DNA from: Nitratireductor thuwali
GTDB taxonomy: Bacteria; Pseudomonadota; Alphaproteobacteria; Rhizobiales; Rhizobiaceae
Reading direction: 5' to 3'
Assembly: GCF_036621415.1 (NCBI RefSeq)
Contig: NZ_CP030941.1
Coordinates: 3,470,001-3,534,000, forward strand
Length of the DNA: 64,000 nucleotides
Positions 33,421 to 43,870 of this stretch are shown here, piece by piece. The notes under the pieces were generated by a model. The model was not told where the DNA came from. It did not search any database and saw only the letters and a list, made by a program, of their open reading frames with translations. Made by a program: the position numbers and the translations under genes. Each line of letters begins with the position of its first letter. Position 1 is the first letter of the stretch.

Positions 33421-33570
33421 GCAGGTCCAGAATGCAGGAACATTACCAAAGTTTCATACCGCGGAAATAGCGCGGTAAGGTGCCGTAACCTATCTGAAGG
33501 ACAACGGAGCGGCGCTCCTGCCGCTCGGTCCCGTTAATTTCAGCATAATGGCAAAGGAGCCTCTATCGAT

Positions 33571-35085
33571 ATGAGTGCAAACAACTCGACTATATCGAAG
33601 ACGCGCAAGAGACTGGTGGCAACCGCCGCCTCCGTGGCGATCGCCGGTGCGGTCGGTCTTGGCGCCGTCACCACGGGCGCGGTCCCCGTACTGGCCGAGC
33701 CGGTGAAGCTGGATGCGCCCGTACAGGCGCCGAGTTTTGCCGACGTCGTGGAGCTGGTTTCACCGGCGGTGGTCTCCGTCAGGGTCAATGGCAGCGTTCA
33801 GGAGGCGAGCGGTCCCGCGGCTCCCTTCTTCGATATGCCCGGTTTCGAGGATCTTCCCGACGACCATCCGATGAAGCGCTTCTTCGACCAGTTCAGGGAG
33901 CCGCCGCGCGGTGAGCGGCGTGATCGCGGGCCGCGTCCGCCCCGGCCTGTCTCGCAGGGCTCCGGCTTCTTCATCTCCGAGGATGGCTACCTGGTCACCA
34001 ACAACCACGTGATCCAGGGTGGCGACCAGTACACCGTCGTCATGGATGACGGCACCGAGATCGATGCAGCCCTGGTGGGAACCGACCCCCGCACGGACCT
34101 GGCCGTCCTCAAGGTGGAGGAGAAGCGCAAGTTCACCTATGTCGATTTTGCCGATGACGACCGCGTCAGGGTCGGCGATTGGGTCGTGGCCGTGGGCAAT
34201 CCCTTCGGTCTCGGCGGTACCGTGACGGCCGGCATCGTTTCGGCTCGCGGACGCGAGATCAGCGCCAATCCCTATGACGACTACATCCAGATCGACGCGG
34301 CCGTGAACCGCGGCAATTCGGGCGGTCCGGCCTTCAACCTGTCGGGCGAGGTCATCGGCGTGAACACGGCGATATTCTCGCCTTCCGGCGGCAATGTCGG
34401 CATCGCTTTCGCCATTCCGGCCTCGCTCGCCAAGAGCGTCACGCAGCAGCTCATCGAGAAAGGCGAGATCGAGCGTGGTTGGCTGGGCGTCGAAATCCGC
34501 CCCGTCACGGCCGAATTCGCCGAATCGCTTGGTCTCGATGAAGAAAAGGGCGCCTTCATCCAGGGCACGCAGGAAGGCCAGCCCGCCGCCAAGGCCGGTA
34601 TTCGCGCCGGCGACGTCATTCTCGCCGTTAAGGGCGAGAGCATTGACTCTCCCCGCGAACTGGCCCGCAAGGTGGCCGAATTGCCGCCGGGTGAGAAGGT
34701 AGAGGTCTCCGTCTGGCGCAATGGCAAAGCCATAACGCTCGAGGTGGAACTGGGTGAAATGCCCACGGACCAGCAGGTTGCTTCCGCACCCTCGGAAGAG
34801 CCTGCACCGGAAGCCGATGCGGCTGCGGCCGGCTTCGGCCTCACGGTCACGCCGTCCGAGGATGGCGTTGGCCTGGTCGTCACCGACGTGGAGCCCGGCA
34901 GCGTCGCCGACGAAAACGGCATTCAGCCCGGCGACGTGCTTCGTTCGGTCAACACCCAGGATGTCAGTTCCGTCGAGGATCTGAAGGCTGCCGTCGAGGC
35001 GGCCGAGCAGGCAGGCCGCCAGGCGATCCTGCTGCAGGTGGTGCGCGACAGCGCCAACCGCTTCGTCACGCTGCCCGTCGGCTAA
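33571..35085 (+). CDS. degP: Periplasmic serine endoprotease, DegP/DegQ type
   Basis: A 504-residue HtrA protease. A signal peptide spans residues 1-42. The catalytic triad is H146 (LVTNNHVIQG), D176 (DPRTDLAVLK) and S250 (RGNSGGPAFN). Two PDZ domains follow, at about 290-375 and 400-490. An acidic/proline-rich loop (DLPDDHPMKRFFDQFRE) lies between strands near residue 100, as in rhizobial DegP1. It degrades or chaperones misfolded envelope proteins. It sits between the ccm operon and a two-component pair, the usual rhizobial order. Confidence 0.93.
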   Translation: MSANNSTISKTRKRLVATAASVAIAGAVGLGAVTTGAVPVLAEPVKLDAPVQAPSFADVVELVSPAVVSVRVNGSVQEASGPAAPFFDMPGFEDLPDDHPMKRFFDQFREPPRGERRDRGPRPPRPVSQGSGFFISEDGYLVTNNHVIQGGDQYTVVMDDGTEIDAALVGTDPRTDLAVLKVEEKRKFTYVDFADDDRVRVGDWVVAVGNPFGLGGTVTAGIVSARGREISANPYDDYIQIDAAVNRGNSGGPAFNLSGEVIGVNTAIFSPSGGNVGIAFAIPASLAKSVTQQLIEKGEIERGWLGVEIRPVTAEFAESLGLDEEKGAFIQGTQEGQPAAKAGIRAGDVILAVKGESIDSPRELARKVAELPPGEKVEVSVWRNGKAITLEVELGEMPTDQQVASAPSEEPAPEADAAAAGFGLTVTPSEDGVGLVVTDVEPGSVADENGIQPGDVLRSVNTQDVSSVEDLKAAVEAAEQAGRQAILLQVVRDSANRFVTLPVG

Positions 35086-35152
35086 AGGGCGGCAGGAACC
35101 CACCGGCTTTCCCCCAAAAAAGGCCGGTGTCAGAGCGTGACCCGCTCGGGGC

Positions 35153-35186
35153 GCGGCGGTGGGTTTTCCCGCCGCCGCGTCTTTTC
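35153..35186 (+). terminator. Terminator after degP
   Basis: Arms GCGGCGG and CCGCCGC around a 9-base loop, followed by a short T-rich run. A second stem (CACCGGC and GCCGGTG, 35101-35129) lies just before it. Confidence 0.5.
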
Positions 35187-35218
35187 GATTGAAAGCCCGA
35201 AGGTGCTATAAGGCCAAG

Positions 35219-35893
35219 ATGAAGATTCTGGTGATCGAAGACGACGGCGAAGCTGCCAGCTTTGTGAAGAAGGCCTTCGCCGAGGCCGGCCACACCGCCG
35301 ATGTCGCGCCCGACGGGGAGACAGGTTTCTCGCTGGCGCAGACCGGCAGCTATGACGTGCTGGTGGTGGACCGCATGCTCCCGCGCCGGGACGGCCTTTC
35401 CGTCATTTCCGAATTGCGCGCCAGCGGCGACACCACGCCGGCGCTCGTTCTTTCCGCGCTTGGGGAGGTCGACGACCGGGTAACGGGACTGCGGGCAGGC
35501 GGCGACGATTACCTCACCAAGCCTTACGCCTTCTCAGAGCTGCTCGCCCGGGTGGAGGTGTTGAAACGCCGCGGGGGCGCCAAGGAGATCGAGACGGTCT
35601 ACAGGGTCGGCGATCTGGAGCTCGACCGCCTTTCGCACTCGGTCAGGCGCGGAGGGCAGGATATCACGCTGCAGCCCCGCGAGTTCCGCCTGCTGGAATA
35701 TCTCATGCGCCATGCGGGCCAGGTCGTGACGCGCACGATGCTGCTCGAGAACGTATGGGACTACCATTTCGATCCGCAGACCAACGTGATCGACGTTCAT
35801 ATTTCCCGCCTGCGCGGCAAGATCGAGCGCGGCTTCGAGACGCCTGTGCTCCACACGGTGCGCGGCGCCGGCTATATGCTGAAGGCCGGCTAG
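35219..35893 (+). CDS. OmpR-family response regulator
   Basis: A 224-residue regulator with receiver acidic pair E7-D8-D9, phospho-acceptor D51 (VVDRMLPRRDG), the DDYLTKPYAFSELLARVE region, and a winged-helix domain with DLELDRLSHSVRRGGQDI and HTVRGAGYMLK. The ATG at 35219 fits the family start. It forms an operon with the downstream kinase (stop TAG overlaps a GTG start) and lies between degP and glnE, a conserved rhizobial arrangement. The signal is not known; position suggests envelope stress or nitrogen status. Confidence 0.9.
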   Translation: MKILVIEDDGEAASFVKKAFAEAGHTADVAPDGETGFSLAQTGSYDVLVVDRMLPRRDGLSVISELRASGDTTPALVLSALGEVDDRVTGLRAGGDDYLTKPYAFSELLARVEVLKRRGGAKEIETVYRVGDLELDRLSHSVRRGGQDITLQPREFRLLEYLMRHAGQVVTRTMLLENVWDYHFDPQTNVIDVHISRLRGKIERGFETPVLHTVRGAGYMLKAG

Positions 35894-35901
35894 TGGCTTC
35901 C

Positions 35902-37311
35902 ATGCCGGCGATCATGCGAACGACGGCGGCGCGGCTTTCCGCGCTGTACCTGATACTGTTCGCGATCTGCGCGGTCTTTCTCGTCATTTACATGACGTCG
36001 TTGTCGGTCCGCATGCTTACGGCCCAGACCCGCGAGGCCATCCATGAGGAAGTCGCCAGTCTGGACCAGGCATATCGCCGCGGCGGCCTGCCGCGGCTGG
36101 TGCGGGTGATGGAGATGCGGGCGCGTCAGCCCGGCGCCAATCTCTATCTCATTGCCGATGCCACCGGCTCGATCCTGGGCGGCAATGTCGAAAGTCTGGA
36201 ACCGGGCGTGCTGGATACGACCGGCTGGACCGCCCGGCCATTCGCCTATCTGCGCTACGGCGAGACACGTTCGCAGCGTGACGGCACGGGCCCTTCGGGG
36301 TACCACAACGCCGTGGCCCAGATATTGCGCCTGCCGAACGGGATGATCTTGCTGGTGGGACGTGATCTCGGCGAGCCCGAGAAGTTCCGCAAGGTGGTGC
36401 GCCGCTCCCTCATGGCGGCTCTCGGCATGATGGGTTTCGGCGCGCTCCTTATCTGGTTCTTCGTCGGCCGCCGGGCGTTGAAGCGCATCGACAGCGTGTC
36501 CGAGGCAAGCAACGAGATCATGGGCGGCGATCTTACCCGCCGGCTGCCGGTGACGGGCACCGGCGACGAGTTCGATCGCCTGTCGGAAAACCTCAATTCC
36601 ATGCTGGACCGCATCGCGGCCCTGAACGAGGGGCTGAAGCAGGTCTCCGACAACATCGCTCACGACCTGAAGACGCCGCTGACACGCCTGCGCAACAGGG
36701 CCGACGCGGCTTTGCGCAGCGGCGCCGACAGTGCCGCCTGCCGCGAGGCGTTGGAACAGACGATCGCCGAATCGGACCAGCTCATCCGCACCTTCAACGC
36801 CATTCTCATGATCTCCAGGCTGGAGGCCGGCTATTCGGCCGAAACCACCCAGCCGGTAGAACTCGACGCCATCCTTGCCGATGTGGTGGAGCTCTATGAG
36901 CCGCTTGCCGAGGAGCAGGGCGTAGCCCTCGTGGGCACCGTGGAGGAGAGCGTGCGAATTGACGGCAACCGCGAGCTGATAGGCCAGGCGCTCTCCAACA
37001 TCGTCGACAATGCCATCAAATATTCGGCCGGCGCCGCCGAGGCGCCGCACGTCGCGGTATCGCTCGAGCGGTCGAAGCGCGAGGCGCGGCTTCTGGTCAC
37101 CGACAACGGCCCGGGCATACCGGCCGGCGACAGGGAGCGTGCAACGGAGCGTTTCGTCCGTCTGGAAGCGAGCCGCAGTCAGCCCGGTTCGGGCCTCGGC
37201 CTCAGCCTTGCCAAGGCCGTCATGAAGTTCCACGGCGGCCGGCTGGAACTTTCAGGGGGCGAGCGGGGGCTTGCGGTTGCGATGGTCTTCCCGTTGGGCA
37301 AGACTGAGTGA
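35902..37311 (+). CDS. Sensor histidine kinase partner of the degP-linked response regulator
   Basis: A protein of about 469 residues. Two membrane helices (about 15-35 and 170-190) flank a short periplasmic domain, followed by a HAMP domain (ASNEIMGGDLTRRLPVTG), the H-box NIAHDLKTPLTRLRNRAD and the ATPase boxes NIVDNAIKYS, DNGPGIPAGD and GSGLGLSLAKAV. ATG 35902 was chosen; GTG 35893 and ATG 35914 are also possible. The stop is directly followed by the glnE start, so glnE may be cotranscribed. Confidence 0.88.
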   Translation: MPAIMRTTAARLSALYLILFAICAVFLVIYMTSLSVRMLTAQTREAIHEEVASLDQAYRRGGLPRLVRVMEMRARQPGANLYLIADATGSILGGNVESLEPGVLDTTGWTARPFAYLRYGETRSQRDGTGPSGYHNAVAQILRLPNGMILLVGRDLGEPEKFRKVVRRSLMAALGMMGFGALLIWFFVGRRALKRIDSVSEASNEIMGGDLTRRLPVTGTGDEFDRLSENLNSMLDRIAALNEGLKQVSDNIAHDLKTPLTRLRNRADAALRSGADSAACREALEQTIAESDQLIRTFNAILMISRLEAGYSAETTQPVELDAILADVVELYEPLAEEQGVALVGTVEESVRIDGNRELIGQALSNIVDNAIKYSAGAAEAPHVAVSLERSKREARLLVTDNGPGIPAGDRERATERFVRLEASRSQPGSGLGLSLAKAVMKFHGGRLELSGGERGLAVAMVFPLGKTE

Positions 37312-40269
37312 ATGGAAGGGACACGAAAAAGGCAAGCGCGACCAAGCGGCTGGTTCTCCACGCCGCCGCGGCCGCTGACCGCGCTCGATGAAGAGCACGC
37401 CCGCGAGGAAGCCAGAACGCTTGCCGAAAATGCCGGGGAGGAGGGTTGCCCCCGCCTTGCGCGACTGCTCGCGGAAGAGGGGCCGTCCGCCCGTTTCCTC
37501 GGCGCCGTCTTCGATCTTTCGCCCTATCTGCGCGACTGCGCGCGAAGGGACCCGCAGGCGCTGGAACATCTATTCGATCAGACCCTTGAACAACGGCTTT
37601 CGGCGCTGACGGCTGCGATCGACGCCGCGCCCTTCGCCGAGGAAAATTCCGAGAGCGCCATGATGGCGCTGCTGCGGCGCCTGAAACGCGAGGCGCATTT
37701 CCTCATCGGGCTGGGCGCCATGTCGGGCGAGGCCGGTGCGCAAAAGACCGTTGAGCGGCTGAGCGCGCTCGCCTGCGCCTGCGTTCGCGCCGCCGTCGAC
37801 TTTCTGCTTCTCGACGCCCACCGCCAGGGAAAGCTGGCGCTGCCCGACCCCGCGCGCCCTTCGCGGGGCTGCGGATGGATCGTGCTGGCCATGGGCAAGC
37901 TCGGCGCCGGCGAACTCAACTTTTCGTCCGACATAGACCTGATCGTTCTGATCAATCCCAACGCTCCCGCCGTGACCGATCCGATCGATGCGCCGGAAAT
38001 TTTCGTCCGCCTGACCCGCCGGCTGGTGCGCCTTCTGCAGGACCGCACCGAGGACGGCTATGTCTTCCGGACAGACCTGCGCCTGCGCCCGGACCCCGGC
38101 TCCACCCCGCTGGCCATTCCCGTCGAGGCGGCGCTCCACTACTACGAAAGCCGCGGCCAAAACTGGGAGCGGGCCGCGATGATCAAGGCGCGTGCCATCG
38201 CCGGCGACATCGCGGCGGGAGAGAACTTCCTGCGGGAGCTCCAGCCCTATGTCTGGCGCAAATATCTGGACTATGCGGCGATTGCCGACGTTCATTCCAT
38301 CAAGCGCCAGATCCACGCCCACAAGGGTCATGGCGAAGTGACGGTGCGCGGTCACAACGTGAAGCTCGGGCGCGGCGGCATCCGCGAGATCGAATTCTTC
38401 GTGCAGACCCAGCAGCTTATCGCCGGCGGCCGCTTTCCCGAACTGCGCGGGCGCGGAACCGTGGAGATGCTCGGACAATTGTCGGAGCACGGCTGGATCG
38501 ACGAGGAAGCGGCCGAAGGCCTCGCCGAGCAATACTGGTTCCTGCGCGATGTCGAACACGCCATCCAGATGGTGGACGACGAGCAGAGCCACATCCTGCC
38601 CGAGGACGACGAAGGCCTCGACCGCATCGGTCGCATGCTCGGGATGGCCGACGGCAAGGCTTTCGCCGAGGCTTTCAGGAAGGCGCTGCATCTGGTCGAA
38701 AGGCACTATGCTGCTCTGTTCGAAACCGCTCCGCAGCTCTCGCGCGGCCTCGGCAACCTCGTTTTCACCGGCGACGGCGACGATCCGGGAACTCTGGAAA
38801 CCCTTTCCGGGCTCGGCTTCGAACGTCCGAGCGACATCGGGCGCATCATTCGCGGCTGGCATTTCGGCCGCTATCGCGCCACCCAGTCCGCCGAAGCCCG
38901 CGAAAGGCTGACCGAGCTCACGCCGGCGCTGCTGGAGGCCTTCGGCAGGACCCGGCGGGCCGACGAGGCGCTGCTGCGTTTCGACGAGTTTCTCTCAGGG
39001 CTGCCTGCTGGCATCCAGCTCTTTTCGCTGCTTCAGTCGAACCCGCGCCTTCTGGAACTGCTTGCCACCATCATGGGCGCGGCGCCGCGCCTTGCCGCCA
39101 TCATCACGCGCCGCCCCCACGTCTTCGACGGGCTGCTCGACCCGCATCTTCTTTCCGAACTGCCGAACAAGGCATATCTTGCGGAACGGCTGGAGACCTT
39201 TCTGGCCGGTGGCCGTGCCTTCGAGGAAGTGCTCGACCGGCTGCGGATATTCGCCGCAGAGCAGAAGTTCCTCATCGGCATGCGCCTTCTCACCGGCGGC
39301 ATCGATGCCGATCGCGCCGGAAAGGCGTTCTCCGACCTTGCGGATCTCACCATTGCCGCGGCCTTCGATGCCGTCCACGAGCAGTTCGCCCTCACGCACG
39401 GCAAGGTGCCGGGCGGGCGGGCGGCGATCCTCGGCATGGGCAAACTGGGCAGCCGCGAACTGACCGCCGGTTCGGACGTGGACCTCATCCTGCTCTACGA
39501 TCACGCTGCCGACATCGACGAATCGGACGGCGCGAAGCCGCTGGCGCCCTCGCAATATTACGCACGGCTGACCCAGCGCCTCATCGCCGCCGTATCGGCG
39601 CCGACCGCCGAGGGCGTGCTTTACGAACTCGATCTGCGCCTGCGCCCGTCGGGCAATAAGGGGCCGGTCGCCACCCATATCGAGGCCTTCCGCAAATATC
39701 AGCGCTCCGACGCCTGGACATGGGAGCACATGGCGCTCACCCGCGCCCGCCCGATCGGCGGCGACGAAAGCCTGTGCGCGGAAGTGCGCGAAGAGGTCGA
39801 GCAGGTCGTCGGACTGCCACGCGACACGCGCACCATTCGCACGGATGCGGTAAAGATGCGGCGTCTGATCGAGGAAGAAAAGCCGCCGCGCGACATATGG
39901 GACCTCAAGCTCATACCGGGCGGCATCATCGATCTCGAATTCATCGCCCAAAGCGCCGTCTTGTCCGGAAAATGCACCGCGGAGCCCCGTCCGACCCGCA
40001 CCGATGCGGTCCTGGCCAATCTTGCCCCCGATTTCGCCGATGCGCAGACGAGCGACGATCTCGTCGCCGCCCATCGCCTCTATATGTCGCTGACGCAGAT
40101 CGTACGGCTTTGTCTCACCGGCCCGCTCGATCCCGACGACGTGCCGCCGGGGCTTGCCGACCTCATCCTGCGCACCGCCGATCTCCCCGAACTTTCAGTC
40201 CTGGAAGCCCATGTGAAGGAGACCGCGGCGAAGGTCCGGGCGCATTTCGAGCGGCTGCTGCGCCCGTAG
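37312..40269 (+). CDS. glnE: Glutamine synthetase adenylyltransferase/adenylyl-removing enzyme GlnE
   Basis: A 985-residue bifunctional enzyme that adenylylates and deadenylylates glutamine synthetase in response to PII. It has two nucleotidyltransferase halves: the first with GKLGAGELNFSSDIDLIVL, near residue 200, and the second with GMGKLGSRELTAGSDVDLIL, near 710, each carrying the G-S-x9-D-x-D metal site. A central helical linker separates them. It begins flush with the kinase stop and converges on the broken hydrolase gene. Confidence 0.95.
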   Translation: MEGTRKRQARPSGWFSTPPRPLTALDEEHAREEARTLAENAGEEGCPRLARLLAEEGPSARFLGAVFDLSPYLRDCARRDPQALEHLFDQTLEQRLSALTAAIDAAPFAEENSESAMMALLRRLKREAHFLIGLGAMSGEAGAQKTVERLSALACACVRAAVDFLLLDAHRQGKLALPDPARPSRGCGWIVLAMGKLGAGELNFSSDIDLIVLINPNAPAVTDPIDAPEIFVRLTRRLVRLLQDRTEDGYVFRTDLRLRPDPGSTPLAIPVEAALHYYESRGQNWERAAMIKARAIAGDIAAGENFLRELQPYVWRKYLDYAAIADVHSIKRQIHAHKGHGEVTVRGHNVKLGRGGIREIEFFVQTQQLIAGGRFPELRGRGTVEMLGQLSEHGWIDEEAAEGLAEQYWFLRDVEHAIQMVDDEQSHILPEDDEGLDRIGRMLGMADGKAFAEAFRKALHLVERHYAALFETAPQLSRGLGNLVFTGDGDDPGTLETLSGLGFERPSDIGRIIRGWHFGRYRATQSAEARERLTELTPALLEAFGRTRRADEALLRFDEFLSGLPAGIQLFSLLQSNPRLLELLATIMGAAPRLAAIITRRPHVFDGLLDPHLLSELPNKAYLAERLETFLAGGRAFEEVLDRLRIFAAEQKFLIGMRLLTGGIDADRAGKAFSDLADLTIAAAFDAVHEQFALTHGKVPGGRAAILGMGKLGSRELTAGSDVDLILLYDHAADIDESDGAKPLAPSQYYARLTQRLIAAVSAPTAEGVLYELDLRLRPSGNKGPVATHIEAFRKYQRSDAWTWEHMALTRARPIGGDESLCAEVREEVEQVVGLPRDTRTIRTDAVKMRRLIEEEKPPRDIWDLKLIPGGIIDLEFIAQSAVLSGKCTAEPRPTRTDAVLANLAPDFADAQTSDDLVAAHRLYMSLTQIVRLCLTGPLDPDDVPPGLADLILRTADLPELSVLEAHVKETAAKVRAHFERLLRP

Positions 40270-40281
40270 CCGCCTGCCGGC

Positions 40282-41454
40282 TCAGTTATCCTCGCGCAGC
40301 GATCGCAGTATGGCGCGGTAGCTGCCCGCCAGCTTCTGTTCATCGAGCGCTGCCTCGTTATTCCAGGTGGCGACGACGCAATGGGTGTCTCCGTCGGCAC
40401 CCTCGACCCAGGTGGTGAAGTTCAGCACGCCGGCCTCCGAGCCGCCCTTGTAGGCGACGCGCTGCCAGCGCTCGGGCTCGGCCAGGCCAGGATTGATGTG
40501 CAGCGGCGGCAGCGACGCCACGGCTTCCATCAAGTCGCAAAGCTCGCGGGCCGAGAAGAATCATTCTATGTCGACCGTGGGCTCCGTGGCCAGCTCTTCC
40601 GGCAAGGGCGATGACGCGATCTGTTCCAGAATGTCGCGCCGGCCCTCGGCGCTTGCCTCCGCCCAGGCATCCCGCAGTTCGGCGTTGCCGGCGCCCTTGA
40701 GGATGAAGAGCTCCCGCGTCGTGAGGAAGGGCACATTCCGCGCCGCCTCGGCCTCGACCGCCTGCCGGCCCACGAGCCGAATGAGCGCGTCGGTCGCCGT
40801 ATTGTCGCTGATCGAGATCATCAGTTTGGCGAGCGTGGCGACAGTGAGCGGCGACCCGTCCGGCCAGTCCTGAAGGATGCCGGAGGGCAGCGACTTCCAC
40901 TCTGGGTCGAGCGATACGACCGTTTGCGGGCCGAGCGAACCCTCCTCATAGGCCCCGGCGAGCGCCTTCAGGATGGCGAGCTTGGCGGCCGACCCCACTG
41001 CAAGCGGTTCGCCGGCATTGTGAGCAGCCCGCTCAGCGCCGTTGCTGACGACGAGCACCGCTGTTTGCCCCGGCAGATCGGCAATCGCTTCGACCTGCTC
41101 CGAAATCGTCCCCGCCGCCACCGGCTGGAACAGCAGGCCGGCGATGCGGCCCTCCGCGTCGAGCACGATCCGGGTGGGCACCTCTGCCCGTTCGAGCGTC
41201 ACCGTATAGTTCTGCCCCTGGCCCTCCACCGACTGAAACGGCCCGTGCTGCTCCCGCAGCGCAGATACGATCTCGCTCACACGCTCCGCTGGCACCTGCG
41301 CCAGAAAATCCTGCGCGAACCATTCGGGCTCCGCTTCGCCCGTCTTGAACATGCGCTCCAGTAGCGACCGGGCGCTCGTGGCCTCGTCTGCCAAGGCCGA
41401 CGGCGGGAACAGGATGATTGCCAGGGCGACGGCCACGCCGAAGATGAAGCGCAT
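40282..41454 (-). pseudogene. Beta-lactamase-like serine hydrolase interrupted by an in-frame TGA
   Basis: The upstream part (41454 down to 40561) encodes 297 residues with a signal peptide, SxxK motif S155-A-A-K158, an SDN motif (SDNTATDALIRL) and then TGA at 40563-40561. The same frame continues without break for 92 codons, including FFSARELCDLMEAV and YKGGSEAGVLNFTT, the KTG-equivalent third active-site motif, to a stop at 40282. The natural codon is probably TGG (Trp), one transition away. If the stop is real, the product lacks its third motif and is likely inactive. Domain order otherwise matches exported serine hydrolases of the class A beta-lactamase fold. Confidence 0.85.
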
Positions 41455-41536
41455 ACGCTGTTCTCCTGCTTATTAGGGTACCGCAAGCATGCAGCAGAAT
41501 GTGGCGATGTTTGCGCGCTGCCGGAGCATTGCTTTG

Positions 41537-43870
41537 CTACGCGGCCCTTGCCTGCTCGGCCACCGGTATCCTGACCGAAACGACCGTGCCGACCCCTTGG
41601 GTCGAGCGGATCTTGAGCGCGCCGCCATGCAACTCCGTCAGCGAGCGCGAGATCGCAAGGCCGAGGCCGGAGCCCGTGTGGTTCTTTGAGAACTGGTTCT
41701 GCACCTGCTCGAACGGGCGGCCCAGTTTCCTGAGCGCCTCGCGCGGAATGCCGCAGCCCGAATCCTCGATGGTCAGGACCACCGCCTTCGAGGTCCGCCG
41801 CGCCCGCAGCGTTATGTGCCCGCCTTCGCCGGTGAATTTGACTGCATTGGAAAGGAGGTTGATGACCACCTGCTTGATGGCGCGGCGATCGGCATAAAGC
41901 GAAATGGAATCGGGAATCCTCGTGCGGACCTCGATCTGCTTCTTGTCGGCCTGCAGCGCCACCACCCGCACGGTCTCGCGGATGAGCGGGCAAAGGTCGA
42001 TGCGTTCCCTGTCGACGGAAAACTGGCCTGCTTCGATCTTCGACATGTCGAGGATGTCGTTGATGACGCCCAGCAGATAAGTGCCGCTCGAATAGATGTC
42101 GCCGACATATTCGTCGTAGCGATCCGAGCCCAGCGGGCCGAAAAGGCCCTGCTGCATCAGTTCCGAAAAGCCGATGATCGCGTTGAGCGGGGTGCGCAGC
42201 TCGTGGGACATGTTGGCGAGGAACTCGGACTTCGCCCTGTTCGCCGCCTCGGCGCGCTCGGTCTCGCGCATATATTTCCGGTTGAGTTCGACCAATTCGC
42301 GCGACCGCTCCTGCTCGGCCCGCCGCGCCACGCTCAGATCGTGGATCGTCGCCATCAGGCGCCGCTCGCTGTCGACCAGCTTTTCCTGGTGCTGCTTCAA
42401 CTGGCTGATGTCCGTGCCGACGGACACCGTGCCGCCATCGCGGGTTTTCAGTTCCGTCACCTGCAGCCAGCGCCCGTTCGCAAGCTGGCGCTCGAAGGTC
42501 ACGCCCGCGCGCGGATCGGCCGACCCGGCCAAGCGGCGCTCGGAGCGGATCGAGTTCATGCGCGCCTCGATGTCGGCGCGTCGCACGCCCGGCACGATCT
42601 CGGCCGGATCGAGCCCGGTATATTGCTGATACTTCGTGTTGCACATGACGAGCCGCTCAGCCGAATCCCAAAGCACGAAGGATTCGGTGATGTTCTCGAT
42701 CGCAGTGCGCAGCCGCTGGTCCGCAGCTTCCGATTGCTGGACCAGCGTGCGCTGCTCCGTCACGTCGACGGCGATGCCGATGAGGTGGATTTCCTGCGAG
42801 TCGGGATCGACGACCTGTGCGCGGGCGCGCATCCACACCCAGTTTCCGCTGGCGTGCCGCATGCGGAAGACCTGGTCGATCTGGTCGGTCTCCCGCGCCA
42901 CGATGCGGTTGGCCAGTTCGAAAAGATCGCCATCGTCGGGATGGATGATCGCCGCGACGTCGCCGAAGGACAGCATGACGTCCGCCGCCTCATAGCCCAG
43001 CATCTCGTACATGGATCGCGACCAGTACATCTTGCCGCGGCCCATGTCCCAGTCCCACAGGCCGCATTTGCCGCGCACCAGCGCCAGATCGATGCGCTGG
43101 TGCGCCTCCAGATATATGCGGTCCGCCGCCTGCGCCCGCGCGGCCTGGCTGAAATAGGCGTAGAGGATCGCCATCAGCACGCTGGCCGTCAGAACGAACA
43201 GGGTCGCGTTGAGCGACACCGATTTGCGCCACTTGCCGAAGACCGCATCGCGCGAGGCAAGCGCCACTGCCGCGCCGCCGCCTTCCATGACATTGATGGC
43301 AGCCAGCCAGTCGGCGCTGCCTATCCGCACGTCCAGCACGCCGGCGCGTTCGCCGAACATGAAGAGCGGCTGCCCTCCGGAGAAAACCGTCTCCAGGTTC
43401 CTTCCGTTCAGATCATGCCCGCGCTGCGAGGAGGCGATGACCTTGAACCGGTCGTCGGTCACCGCCAGCACCCAGCCACCGCCTGCCGCCAGGTGCCGGT
43501 TTGCGGCATCGATCAGCCGCACGGCCTCGCGCGGCTCCAGGGGGTCGGCGCCCGCGCTCTGCGTGAGCGACATGGACTGCGCCAGGTTCGCAGCGGTGAT
43601 GGCCAACACGGTCTTGACGTCGCGCTCGATGTCGTCGCGCCAGCTCATCAGCGAGAAGGCCCGCGCCGCCGCGATGATCAGCAGAAAAATGACGATGAGT
43701 ATGGGGATCGCGCGGCGCAGATAGGGCTCGATGGCAAGAAGCTGTTCGTAGGCCGGCGCGGCGATGATCTTGGCATTGCCGGCGACACCGATGCCGCCTC
43801 CCTGCCGCCTGCGCCAGCGCGCAAATATGCCCCCCGTGGGCATGGCCGCCCACGGCTCCGCCTTCGCCAT
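41537..43870 (-). CDS. Multi-PAS sensor histidine kinase, PdhS-type
   Basis: About 777 residues from ATG 43870, which has GAGGGAG upstream; an in-frame ATG at 43933 would add 21 residues. Two membrane helices bracket a periplasmic region, then two PAS domains (around GKCGLWDWDMGRGKMYW and ESFVLWDSAERLVMCNTKYQ), a PAC segment, and the kinase core with SHELRTPLNAIIGFSELM (His at about residue 556 from this start), NLLSNAVKFT, DSGCGIP and GSGLGLAISRSL. The H-box and the SSGTYLLGVINDILDMSK stretch are like PdhS/PleC/DivJ kinases, which act on DivK. The gene follows glnE across a broken hydrolase. Confidence 0.85.
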   Translation of the reverse strand: MAKAEPWAAMPTGGIFARWRRRQGGGIGVAGNAKIIAAPAYEQLLAIEPYLRRAIPILIVIFLLIIAAARAFSLMSWRDDIERDVKTVLAITAANLAQSMSLTQSAGADPLEPREAVRLIDAANRHLAAGGGWVLAVTDDRFKVIASSQRGHDLNGRNLETVFSGGQPLFMFGERAGVLDVRIGSADWLAAINVMEGGGAAVALASRDAVFGKWRKSVSLNATLFVLTASVLMAILYAYFSQAARAQAADRIYLEAHQRIDLALVRGKCGLWDWDMGRGKMYWSRSMYEMLGYEAADVMLSFGDVAAIIHPDDGDLFELANRIVARETDQIDQVFRMRHASGNWVWMRARAQVVDPDSQEIHLIGIAVDVTEQRTLVQQSEAADQRLRTAIENITESFVLWDSAERLVMCNTKYQQYTGLDPAEIVPGVRRADIEARMNSIRSERRLAGSADPRAGVTFERQLANGRWLQVTELKTRDGGTVSVGTDISQLKQHQEKLVDSERRLMATIHDLSVARRAEQERSRELVELNRKYMRETERAEAANRAKSEFLANMSHELRTPLNAIIGFSELMQQGLFGPLGSDRYDEYVGDIYSSGTYLLGVINDILDMSKIEAGQFSVDRERIDLCPLIRETVRVVALQADKKQIEVRTRIPDSISLYADRRAIKQVVINLLSNAVKFTGEGGHITLRARRTSKAVVLTIEDSGCGIPREALRKLGRPFEQVQNQFSKNHTGSGLGLAISRSLTELHGGALKIRSTQGVGTVVSVRIPVAEQARAA

